DNA of 64,000 nt from Beverwykella pulmonaria (Eukaryota > Ascomycota > Dothideomycetes > Pleosporales > Melanommataceae), in the NCBI GenBank assembly GCA_001599595.1, contig BCHH01000005.1, forward strand, positions 1,371,552-1,435,551, written 5' to 3'. This document shows positions 53,967 to 64,000 of this stretch, one piece after another (position 1 is the first letter of the stretch; every line of letters begins with the position of its first letter). The position numbers and the translations under genes are program-made. The notes under the pieces are model-generated. The model was not told the DNA's origin. It made no database searches and saw only the letters and a list, made by a program, of their open reading frames with translations.

Positions 53967-54696
53967 CTACATAGCCACACACCCCGCCTCGGTCTTCGCC
54001 CCTTTCTCAGTTGTCGTCCTCGCAGCCAACCTCGCCACATCCTCTAACACCTCCCTGCACAGCTCGCCCGTCTCCGCACTACACTCGGCATACCTATCAC
54101 ACAGCAGCTCCTGCGCGGTATTCAGAGCCTCGGCCGGCATGACACTCTCCCCTCTCCCGCCACCCTTCGTCTCCTCCGCCGTCCACTCCCTCCTTAAATC
54201 CCTCTTCAGCCCTAGCAACATGACTGGCAGCGTCTCGCTGTAATTGAAATGCGTGTTTACGACGGTAATCCAGTGGTTTTGCACCGAGGCGAGGGATGAG
54301 CGCTTCGAGATGTCGAAGCAGAGGATGATAAAGGATGGGTGCAGGAGCGTGTAGTTTGTGGGAGATGCGGTGTCGTAGAAGGAGAGTGTGTAGGGGCGTG
54401 CGTAGAGCGAGATATTGAAGGTGAAGGGCTGGTCGAGGTCACGCAGCTTAGGGAGGGAGTACGGCGGGAGGGATTCATCGCCGTGCGGGCGGATGCCGAG
54501 GGAGAGGCGCCTGGATTTTTGTCAATTTTTGCGCATTCCACGGCTATGATGTAGAGGTAGAGTAGCAACTTGCAGCTTCGTGAGGTGCGGGAATGGCTCT
54601 GGGAGGGGCGACTGACGATAAGAAGGTTGACTTGCCCACCTCGGAGTCGCCGAGGAGGAGCACCGTGATCTCTGGTGGCGTGGAGTAGGGGTCCAT
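53967..54696 (-). CDS. Divergent Ras/Rho-like small GTPase
   Basis: Two exons, 54617-54696 and 53967-54510; donor GTCAGT and acceptor CAG join STFLS to RLSLGIRPHG exactly, 207 aa. G1 P-loop GDSEVGKST at residues 16-24. G3 reads FYDTASP in place of DTAGQ, so the usual Gly is missing. G4 is LKRD and G5 ECSAETG. The C-terminus ends CVAM, a CaaX-like prenylation signal, after a Lys/Thr-rich tail. It contains a low-complexity insert (TKGGGRGES). Likely a membrane-attached regulator of the Rho class. The odd G3 suggests altered GTP hydrolysis. Confidence 0.85.
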
Positions 54697-56492
54697 GATT
54701 ATGGAAGATTTAGATTACCGCGACGGCGCGGAATGCTTCAGGGCGGCTTCATTGCTTGCTTTTTCTGCGTGAGCGTTGAGTTCAAGAAGCCAAGGACCGG
54801 AGATAACCGGCGATTGGTTTGGGCGCTTGGCGTAGATCAGATGGTTAGGATGGTTGGTGGGACGAAGACGACAACCGATCAACACACGGCAAAAACATTA
54901 CTTTTTGGATTGGATCTATGACACTTTCTTGCCTTAATCCATTTTCGAATTACCAACCACCCTTAATTCAGAGCCCTTCTACTCCAACAACCGTTTTTGT
55001 CTGCAAATAACCTGCCCAACTGTTTAGGAACTTATCGTCAAGATGTAGGCTATAAATCACCCTTTTTGTTGAATAGCGTCCAGATGATTGACTATTCGAC
55101 ATTGCAATCCCTTTCTTGCCCAATAACGCATCATATTTAGTTTAGGTTGTTGATTGCTCGCAAACAACGACCTCAGAAGCCATGATTCATATCCTTTCGT
55201 CTCATTTTGTTCAGCAAGTACAGTGCTGTTGTTGAAGAGCACGTACAACAGATTTTGTGACGCAATACCGTAAGCTAGGTTGTAATCGTATGCGCATGCA
55301 GCAAATACAGCGCTATTTTTGGTGCTGCAGAAGGCTTGTTTCGAGAGTGTTCCTATGGTAGATTAATGATGAGGGTTCAGTCAACTCTCGTCGATCTATC
55401 GCACTGATAAACGAGAGATCATCCTATCAACTCGGGTTAGCGCCAAATCAATGCTTTAGAAACATTACTAAGCAGGAAAATTTACACCCATTTCCTAAGT
55501 AGACCTACCGGTAATTCTAATCTTGATTAGGATGTACTAATCTGAATTAGGCCGTCTCTCGATAACGCGATATCCTGCAATTCTCTGTCGAGATATCGGA
55601 TATCGGGGAAAGAGTGGATTTGGTATGAGCATTGAAATTTTCCAGGCCTACCCTATCGCGATATCGGCGATCGGCGATCGGCTAAGCGGTAGTTGACAGT
55701 ATGCCGAATACAGCTAGAACGTCCCTAGGTCAGTCAGAAACTTTCTCTATTTTCTCCCTTACCAGATAATATCTTATTGGCTGGAGCAGAATTGATCTCA
55801 TTCGCCATTGGTTGGTTTTGCTACACATGAGCAAATGGAGATTTTACGTGCCTTAAGCTTCGACGGGCTGAGAGCTTTCAATGTGACAGTCTTTCGAACG
55901 GATCACTTGCCTCAAGGCTGAACTGAATATTTAGCCTTGCTGCGGGAGAGTACTCTGTAGTCCGCTACATTACGTTGAGACTTTGATGTCGAAAGGCCAC
56001 CTAAATATGGCCCGAACTCCAAGAAAGACTTCTAGTCCCAAAATCATCTGAACAGGATTTGTACAGATCTGATTTCTCGACAAGATAGCAGATTTGAGTT
56101 CGGTAGGGTACCTCTGCTGCTGCCTTAGGGACAAGGCTGAATCCTTGACAGCACACCATTACATGTCAGCGAACAATTGGCTAACTATACAGACATAGCT
56201 CATCGCATCATTGGGCACACTTTATATTTGCAAAAAAATAGCGAGAGGAAATGCCCCACGTCAGTGGTCCCTTGGGATGACTGCAGATGGCAGGCATTTC
56301 TTGTTCCTCTACACCGGACACTAGGCTGTGAAGCAGAGCCTTGTAGGCGCAGCATGTCCTGGGCTGAGGATTAAACAACGATCTAAATACCATTAGAACC
56401 GCGAAATAAAAAATTGTCTCCTGTTGAGAGAATCTTTCTCCAACATCTAATATTTAGTAAATCTTCCCTTCCTGCGAGCATCCTCCACGATC
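54697..56492. other. 1.8-kb intergenic region
   Basis: No gene recognised. Contains clusters of GATATCG/GCGATCG motifs near 55560-55690 and weak repeats of GATTAG. Confidence 0.45.
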
Positions 56493-57491
56493 ATGACCTC
56501 AGTTGATCCCCTACAAAATCTTGTGGTAGGCTACCCGAAGATAGCGGGGCATATGAGTATCCAGCCTGAGACAGCCATCTTTCGAAGATTCGGAACACTA
56601 AATGCGAGGAATCTGCTTTATCTACAGGCTGAGCTGGCGTATCTCGAGAAGAAACTGGGGGAGTGCGAGATAGAAGATAGCAGAAATCCGAAAGGCGAGA
56701 AGTCCAACTACGCAGTTTCATGGTACTGGTTAAGTCAATCCGAGTTTGACGGAGATACGAGACAATTAGACCTTATCTTGAGGGTACGGAGTCTCCTCCA
56801 GCAATACAGTGAGTTGTGCAAATGAGGCCTTGAATCGTCTATGTGGCTGAATGCAAATAGATGAGGCATTGATCCAGCAGTCCAGGATTCTGCAATTTCC
56901 GGAACCAGAAAAGTGGGATCTTTCCGATCTACAATCATTCTTAGCAGATCCTGGAATGCTTCGCAACGACGCAGTTGCGCTGATCGACGAGGAAGATGCG
57001 CATACCTGGGGTTCTGTGCTCGCACCCAAATCGCACAGTCCTGACTTGGTCTCACTGCGCCCACGACCAAAGGAAGACCCAGTCTCCGGATGGGTTGCGA
57101 AGAACGCAATATCCAACTTTGTTCGCTGTGGTTGTGCTCGGTTCAAAAAGCCGTCGCAAGTCCATGGCGTAGTAGGATACAAGGACACTTCGATATTCAA
57201 GATCACATACTGGATGACAAGCATATTAGCCTCGTTGATCCCGATCGTATCGATAGTTGTTCTATATCGCATTCGTTCGACAACGACCCGACTCGCGTTT
57301 ATTGGTGGCTTCAATATCTTGATGTCAATTTGCCTAAGCGCGTTGACAAATGCAAAGCGCTCGGAGATCTTCACCATCACTACAGCGTAAGTGCATCTCC
57401 TCTAAAGCTGCTTGATCAACTGACATTTCCCAGGTTTGCTGCTGTACAAGTTGTATTCGTCGGGACGGATAAGACTGTAATCTGCGGTTGA
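56493..57491 (+). CDS. DUF6594-type membrane protein
   Basis: Three exons, 56493-56808, 56861-57386 and 57434-57491, giving 299 aa; introns GTGAGT..TAG and GTAAGT..CAG, frame-exact. The N-terminus GYPKIAGHMSIQPETAIFRR followed by LNARNLLYLQAELAYLEKKL is the signature of this fungal family. A helical middle follows. The C-terminus has three hydrophobic segments (WMTSILASLIPIVSIVVLY; LAFIGGFNILMSICLSAL; FAAVQVVFVG). Function unknown; family members are often many per genome and some sit near defence-type genes. Complete. Confidence 0.88.
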
Positions 57492-58162
57492 ACCAGACAC
57501 TCTGATGAAGCAAGAGAGTTCGGCTTAGAGAGCAAGAACAAAAAATTAGGAGCAATTTGGTCGAATGTGATATCAGGCTTTTGTCGAGGATAAGCGCCAC
57601 GCGTAATGCGGAGCGTTCCAAGCGATCGAGAAAGGTGAAAGAGAAAGGCTTTCGGTTAGTATGTATGTAAGAGCAAAACAAGGTTTGGTTGATCCTTCTC
57701 TTCACCGCCTCTAGCCTACTCGCTTTCTTCCTACGGAGTATTTCCTTTTTCTAGCAAAGAATTCCACCAAAACGAAGACATGTGGAACTTGACTGCACCA
57801 GGAATACGGAGGCTCTCTTCAAGGACGAAATGGTGTATATGCGCTGATGATAAAATGTTAATTAAGATAATCAGTAGGAAGTTCTTGCACAGAGTCAGAG
57901 CGCACATTGACCAACAGACTAGATGAAACATGGAACAGCGCGGCATCCAATGGAAATATCGTACACGCATCTCCGCGGAACCTTCCCTATCTACCCAGAA
58001 AACACCATTCACAAAATACTGCGTAGGGTGCCCTTGCGGGGAAAATGCGACGTTGATATCGAAGACAAGTCTAGAAATTGTAGGAGCAGCCGTGTTTCAA
58101 TCATAGACGAGCCATTTTAGGATATATGCTGCGGCGTTGTATTGAGCTGAGCCTCTAGGATA
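57492..58162. other. Intergenic
   Basis: 3' regions of two convergent genes; no further gene recognised. Confidence 0.5.
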
Positions 58163-59064
58163 TTAGCGATGACCCTCGAGAAAGGAGGGTTGTAATGCTA
58201 CCTTTGCCTCATGCTGCTGCTTTTTCTCATTATTATCCTGTATCGCATCTGCTTGCTTTGATAATGCCTCCTTCGCGACCGGTCCTGGAGTTGTTATCAG
58301 TAAGTGCCGCAGTATAGCAGGACAAAGGACATACGATCCACTGAACGAGGCGCATATCTAAAACCACCTGCGGGCGCAGCCAGCTCCCGCTTGACTTTAA
58401 GCAAACTGTACTTCCTAATGGTCTCTAGACCTATTATGACATCCCATCGCTCCACCGCCTCAGACACATGCCAGATAGCATCGTGGTATTTTGGATCGAA
58501 TCCAAGACGGGGTTTCCGCGGATGTTGTTTGCAGGCCCATCTCCCTGTCACCTCCCCAACGGACTTGAAATCGCCATTGCCGATGGTGTCAAGTATCGGA
58601 TTGCCTTCCAGCGCAGCGAATGTGATTCCAAATTTTGTAGCGAGACTCCGGCTCATGAGATTCTTCGGGCAGCCCGAATCGATAAGCGCAATTGCTGTAC
58701 GGCGGACGGGTTGGCCATTGACCACGACCTCGATATCAATGATACGGAGGAGGTCGTCTTCCGGGGAAATTTGTAGATACCTGGGGGAGAGTCGATCAGA
58801 GATCCATCCCCGGATTTGGTGCCACAAGGTTTTTTTCACGCTCGAGGAGCACACTTCGGCATGTTTAAGTGGAATACAGGGTAATTGAGAATGTTGTGGA
58901 GCTTGAACCATCATCCTAGTCTCTTCTAGCTCCTTCTGGAGCTGGGAGATGGTATATAGGTACACATTTGTTCCTCCCTGTTCCCTTTCTGCGCTACTGA
59001 GGTTGATCTGTGGGAGGAACGGACTCCTCGAAAAGTTAGGCGTACTTCTACATAGTCGTAGCAT
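58163..59064 (-). CDS. Stand-alone retropepsin-like aspartic protease domain protein
   Basis: Exons 58335-59064 and 58163-58284 joined by GTATGT..CAG (branch TACTGATAAC), 283 aa. Residues 105-215 form a retropepsin-like fold: a strand pair before the catalytic-type triad ALIDSGCPKN (DSG at 129-131), then LATKFGI and VIIGLETIRKY. An N-terminal coiled coil (ISQLQKELEETRMM) and a Lys/Gln-rich C-terminal helix from exon 2 flank it. No reverse transcriptase or integrase is nearby. It could be a domesticated retroelement protease or a remnant. A likely 5' UTR intron (GTAAGT at about 59147, TTTAG at about 59094) lies upstream. Confidence 0.72.
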
Positions 59065-60634
59065 ATTAATAGCGGCAAACCAGAGGCCACTAAAGAATAT
59101 TAGAGACGATCAGCATATACTACCAAATTATTCGGACGCTACTTACAGACTCAGAGAGAATGCCGCAAAGTTATATTCCAAGGTTTATTCGCAGCGGATT
59201 AAGATTCTTTTATATTTTGTTTCTCAGTACTTTTTAGGAGAAAATTTTCGTAGCTCAACGAAAGCGAATACAAAGTAAGGTTGTATTGAGCGTGTTTCGA
59301 GCTCGAGTGGCGACTGAGGATATAGAGAAACAAAGCTATACTAAGAACTAGATGACAAACTAAGGGTAGACCAGGTCAATGACGTTGGAATAGAGGCTGA
59401 ATGTACCGATTTAGGACAAAGGAGCTAGTTGCGAGGTACCTTGGTCGTTTTTGACAAGCTATTACCAACGGGGATAGGGCTGAGATCGGAATTGTCTACA
59501 AGTATGCTAGAACTTGTATGCGCCAGCCGTTTGAAAAGTGCGGGTGAAAGAGGCAGGTTCACGACCAAGTTTCAAAAAGCGAAAAATTTGATGTGAACAC
59601 AACTTCGAAATGATAATTACACAGATCACGACTCAAGGTAATAATAGACCAAGATAAGATTGTTTGCCAATGGAATGGAGGGAAGGCAGGAGCGAATTTT
59701 GCAATGCCGAGAAAGATAAAAGGGGGCTGTGAAAAGAATGGTTGTTGGTTTTGGGGGTTCGCAAGATGTCTCTGAATGGAGGTGGATGTGGTAGGCTTAT
59801 AAGACTGAAGAGTGGCCCATGGCTCAGGCATTAGGTGTTACCTCGAAGGTTTAAATCGCCGAGGACTGATCCTGCGATTTCGCTTTACGTGATGATTTGT
59901 TTTTGTACCTGCGCATCAGTCCCTGCACCAAGAATAATCCCGAGTGGCTGGCACCCATTGGTTGGGCATCCCCATAACAATACAGTCAGGATCTTCTGAC
60001 GGTCGGGTCTTTTTCTGTGCGCAAGTTCCGCAGGTTGTCTTTGCGTATGAACCCCCACGTTCTCAAACCCGGAGTGAGGGCTATAGAGTCCTAATTTCCT
60101 TCCTACACTCAACGGTTATCATACCGGTTGGCGGATTATTCGTGACCATTCAAAGTCGTTCTACTAAAGATTCCATGTGCTTTGAAAGGGCTAGCTCTTG
60201 GTCTTGGCCTTGATTCTTATCGTCAGTGAAGGGATTCTTATGCCATCTTTGCTAATCTCCTGTTCTAGGATTGCACGTACACCCTGGATCAGGAGGAACA
60301 TTTAGCGCACGACGACAAAGCTTGATCATGATCAACCTGCATGTCAGCGGATCAGCCGAAAGCACGCACATTCCGTCGCGAGACTAGGCAAGCGGATAAT
60401 GACTCGCATGCACGTTGGTGTGCAAGCCTAGGGCCTAGAGGTGACTGTTACATCTGCCATTTTCTCGTCGACTGTTTTTCGTCGAACAATGACTTCTCAA
60501 ATTCAGATGTTTTCCACAGCGCCATTTTTAAGTAGTCGAGATGGTTATGTACATTGCTCAGAAAGCCGCAAACGGAAATTCTGTCACGGAGAAGGGCAGG
60601 ACATCCACACAGGTTCTAACAACAGCTCGGGGGG

Positions 60635-60708
60635 TCCGATGTGACTAGCTCCGATGTGATTAGCTCCGATGTGATCAACTCCGATGTGATCAACTCCGAT
60701 GTGGTGAC
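60635..60708 (+). repeat. 15-bp tandem repeat, about 5 copies
   Basis: Unit TCCGATGTGAYYARC with third-to-last position changes; copies 3 and 4 are identical. Confidence 0.9.
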
Positions 60709-61787
60709 TCGCGTAGTGACGAGTCACGACAGTCAGTGTCAATGCATGGTCCCGCTGGTCTCATAAATGCTCCTTGATATCATAACACATTGACCTGCCG
60801 AGCTCGATAAACTTGAGTAATCATCATACACATTCTTGGATATGTTGATGATGCGGTAAGGAATGGTGATTTCCTTCTAAGAAAACCCAAGGAAGTGTTG
60901 AAGATGATATCTTGTTGTGCTTCAGCGACCGCCGGCAGCAAAATGTAACCGTATGAATGAACCGAGGAATTAGCGAATGTACGCTACGAAACAGGGTTGT
61001 TTCATATATAGAAAGACGAGCACGAACGATGCACGTTTTGTACCCATGAAGGTGTCACGAGACCCTCTAGCTGAACTCTCCTCGAAGTGTTGGACGGAGC
61101 TGGGAATGAGGGTGCCAGCTACAAGAACGTCTGCAGGAACATCTTGCAAGACATGCGACCGGTGAGCGTCAGGTAAGCCAAACTGCAAGGTTGTGGAGGG
61201 AGGGCGTCTTTGGACCTATTAAATGTCAGTTGTAGTTGCCAAGATATGGAAACAAATCTCCACCGATCACGTCCCATTACTGGAAAGCTAATTACAACGC
61301 ACTGCTTTTGCATACGGAAAGTGCTTGCGTCGCAAGAGGGGCGTGCTCTTGATATGGATGCGCTGGTCATATGTCTTAGCGCTCATCCAAGGGGACATGC
61401 AACCTTTTAAAAGCCGAGACGCATAGCCTTACACTAGAAGCCAAGGCCAGCTCCCAGTTAGCCATACCCTAAGGAACCCTTCTTGCACGATCCTAAACTC
61501 TGTGTAGAGGTAGAGGCTTTTGCAGGCTTTGTTGAGCGCGTTAAACTTTTACAAAAGTGTGTAACGAGGTTTTAATAGCTATATTGGCCACACCCCTACC
61601 GTAGATCCGTGCTATACGTTTCCGCTTTTGAAAGGTTGTGCCTAGAATGAACTTGCTGTATCGATCTTACAGAGGCCCACACGCCTTTAGAAGTTCCTTC
61701 CAGTCTCATCTCAACACATCTCAACGCTAACCAACTCATTGCAATCGACTAAACCCCTTTCTCAGGAATAGTTTTCGGCGGGCGGGA

Positions 61788-61813
61788 ATTTGCTAGTATA
61801 ATTTGCTAGTATA
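61788..61813 (+). repeat. 13-bp tandem repeat, 2 copies
   Basis: Two copies of ATTTGCTAGTATA. Confidence 0.85.
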
Positions 61814-64000
61814 ACATAGAGAGTCAGAGCAAAGTACCCCAGAAATAAGAGGGAATGAATTCAACATAGTAGGGGCAGCGTTAGAGTTCATCCGTGGGGA
61901 ATGTACGCGAGCAACACAGAATACCACCAATAATGCAGTTAGATAAATTCACCACATAGCTTACTTCATAGAGCTCATAAAATTATTAACATAGGATTAA
62001 GCACTCCATGAACCTCGTATTTTAACTCAAGCGAAGGTCGTTTGAGATGCGGTATTCGAATGAAACCCCAAAAGGTGTGACTTCGTAAAATCCAAATGGC
62101 AAAAACGATACCCAGCGGTGAGTTTACCATTTAACTAGGTCAACGCTGAAGGGCGTGCAACGCGCCTTGCATGCAAGAAAGATTAGGTACTTGATGTGGG
62201 TTATTCGGATATCTGACTCAAGACCATCGAGAAGGACGGGAAATTTTAGTTACACCAGAATTTTCCGCTTTCTGCCAAGAGCTTGGATAGTTACCATGGA
62301 TATTATTAAATTATTGTCCGGTTCGCTGAGAAGAGGATGTATGCGTTGGGAGTCCTGTGGAAACCAACGAGTGGCGTTTTTGACTTTCACTAGTGGGCCT
62401 TACATATCCGTTGGTGTTTTGCCTTATGTGCCGCTGTCAGGGGGCTGACAGGGAAAGATAAAGGATCTAGACCCATAGTCCGCTCGAATCCTGCATGTCA
62501 TTTGATTTGATGCATTTAGAAAATCGGTGGGAACGGTGACGCGACGTTGTCGTCGCTCATTGAATGTGAACTTGCCCAGAAACCCGGGTTTCCAGATAGA
62601 GCAAAATCGACACCCCACGCCCAGACTTTGGCAAGAGGACTTGACGAGCCGTGCGAGAAAAATAGGCGGTCTGAGTCGTGCGGTGTGTGGCGTAAATACA
62701 TGCATTAGGGGAGTTACATGACGGCTTGCACTAACCTGCTGGAATCCCACGGTCCGAGGCTTCGAGCTTCCCACTTTTTATGAACGCGATCCAACTCGCG
62801 CTCGGGCCACAATTCAGACCCAAGACGGTTGATTGCACTTCGGCCCGCATCCGGTGGAGAAATGCGCACGAGAACAAGAATTCTATCTGCATTCGGACGC
62901 GTCAGCTGCAGCGACTTCCAGGGGCATTCTTCGACAGGTGATGCTGTTCTCATCTCCACACAACTCTCCAATAAGCCAATTAGCTTGATTCTCCAGCTCA
63001 CACTGACCACTGACGACAAGTATATTATCGTGAGAGACGCGTGTACTCGATTTAACAACCTCGATCTAACTTCACCAGCTAAGGGCGTCTTGTCGGCTAT
63101 TCTCGTCGGCGATGTGGCCTCTAGTTTTTGTTTAAACATCTAAATCTTGGATAGAATGCCTCAAATTAATCAACATTCATCTTAAATTCCGAAATTCGCC
63201 GGTGGCAGGTTCATGCATACTAGAAATACCAAAAAACTCTTCGACAGGGCTGCTGGCTGATCCGCGTTCTTCTGCGGTTGGCGGCCCACGGACTAGCAGT
63301 TGAAGTTTGGCTCTCCCACTCCTCCCAACTATAGATGATCCCTTGAAGTCCAATCGATATGACTGACCACTTTGCGTGTCCGTTTGAGAGCACACGTCGA
63401 AATTTTGAAGTGGGTTATCCTCGAAGAATCGTTAATCATCGATATTTGATCATGCCTGCGTGGATTTCACTCGTGCGCTCTTAGATCTTGTTCACAGATA
63501 TCGACCATTGCTATCCTTTCAACCCGAACCTAGAGCAATCACAAATATTTCATCAAGGCCAAGATTTCTCCAGGCTCTCGAACGTGTGCTATTGTCGGAT
63601 GAAGCGGTTGTAAAAACATCAAGGGCTCTCCCTATAGGTTCCAGAGCATGAATGTGACTTAGGTGGATTCTTTCCTAGCTCTTTCAAGACATGCCTTCGC
63701 AGAGGATGATGAGTCGGCGTCGGACGGGACTCTCACTTTACGCCAATAGCTTCGATACTCTTGACTGCTAAGTTTGACTCGTTTCGACAAATATGCTCAC
63801 TTAATTAATGAGGGAAAATTTCTGCCCAGCCATCGTTACTAGTCAGTCTGACGTGATGAGGGTACTGCATGTCCTCGCCCCGCAATCCAACAGGTGAACG
63901 GAGTTTTGCCCCCCTCTACTGCCTCTATTCCTGACTTCTCCAGGTGGATGTCCGCTCCCAGGACCCCCATCAACACAGATCCAATAGAGTTGCGATTTTT

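Larger units (their letters stand above)
59065..64000. other. 5-kb region without recognisable genes
   Basis: Several open frames of 60-140 codons (for example 62714-63139 minus, 62829-63143 plus, 60970-61188 minus) show no family resemblance and overlap each other on both strands. Two tandem repeats are listed separately. Base composition is normal, so undetected multi-exon genes or old relics are possible. Confidence 0.4.

Noticed and set aside
62714..63143. Overlapping long frames on both strands near the right end
   Set aside because: Neither strand shows a domain, signal peptide or splice-joined continuation that I can support.
1..64000. CRISPR arrays, bacterial operons, riboswitches
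   Set aside because: Introns, gene families and transposons are fungal; no spaced direct-repeat array was seen.

Overview
The window comes from a filamentous ascomycete (Pezizomycotina; the gene set would fit a leotiomycete, but that rank is a guess). Genes have short introns of about 45-170 bp with GT..AG borders and CTAAC/CTGAC-like branch sites. The families are typical of moulds: an Atf1-type bZIP factor, Opy2, NACHT-type STAND proteins, highly reducing polyketide synthase (PKS) pieces, PTH11/rhodopsin-like membrane proteins, DUF6594 proteins and the carbohydrate-active enzyme families GH26, GH27 and GH115. Several repeats carry C-to-T/G-to-A stop codons of the kind left by repeat-induced point mutation (RIP).

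Layout. 2.4-9.8 kb is a conserved block, all on the minus strand: an Atf1/AtfA-type bZIP factor (4 exons), 5-hydroxyisourate hydrolase (2 exons) and the membrane anchor Opy2. Atf1 and Opy2 both belong to stress-MAPK (HOG/Sty1) signalling. 12.2-24.8 kb is a gene graveyard. It holds a KR-ACP tail and a KS head of a highly reducing PKS, same strand and in the right order, now separated by an intact NACHT gene, a 1.4-kb inverted-repeat element, a pogo/Fot1 transposon nested in a Tc1-like one, a miniature LTR element and solo LTRs. A rhodopsin-domain pseudogene abuts the KS relic, and a small secreted-protein ORF begins just after a solo LTR and runs antisense into the KS relic.

26-31.4 kb holds an intact NADP-dependent reductase, a broken GH26 beta-mannanase and an intact GH27 alpha-galactosidase. 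31.4-39.7 kb is repeat-rich: a TPR relic, a solo LTR, a 680-bp terminal-inverted-repeat element, a second small secreted protein, a third Fot1 relic and an ankyrin pseudogene. 40-46.2 kb has an unknown pseudogene, two F-box-like genes and a second, better-preserved but inactivated Fot1 element.

46.7-49.9 kb is a GH115 alpha-glucuronidase gene intact except for one in-frame TGA. 52-59 kb is again a normal gene block: a PIN-like auxin-efflux-carrier family transporter, a divergent Ras/Rho-like GTPase, a DUF6594 membrane protein and a stand-alone retropepsin-like protein. The last 5 kb shows no gene I can recognise.

Exon borders were worked out by hand from frame, splice sites and family knowledge; no database was searched.
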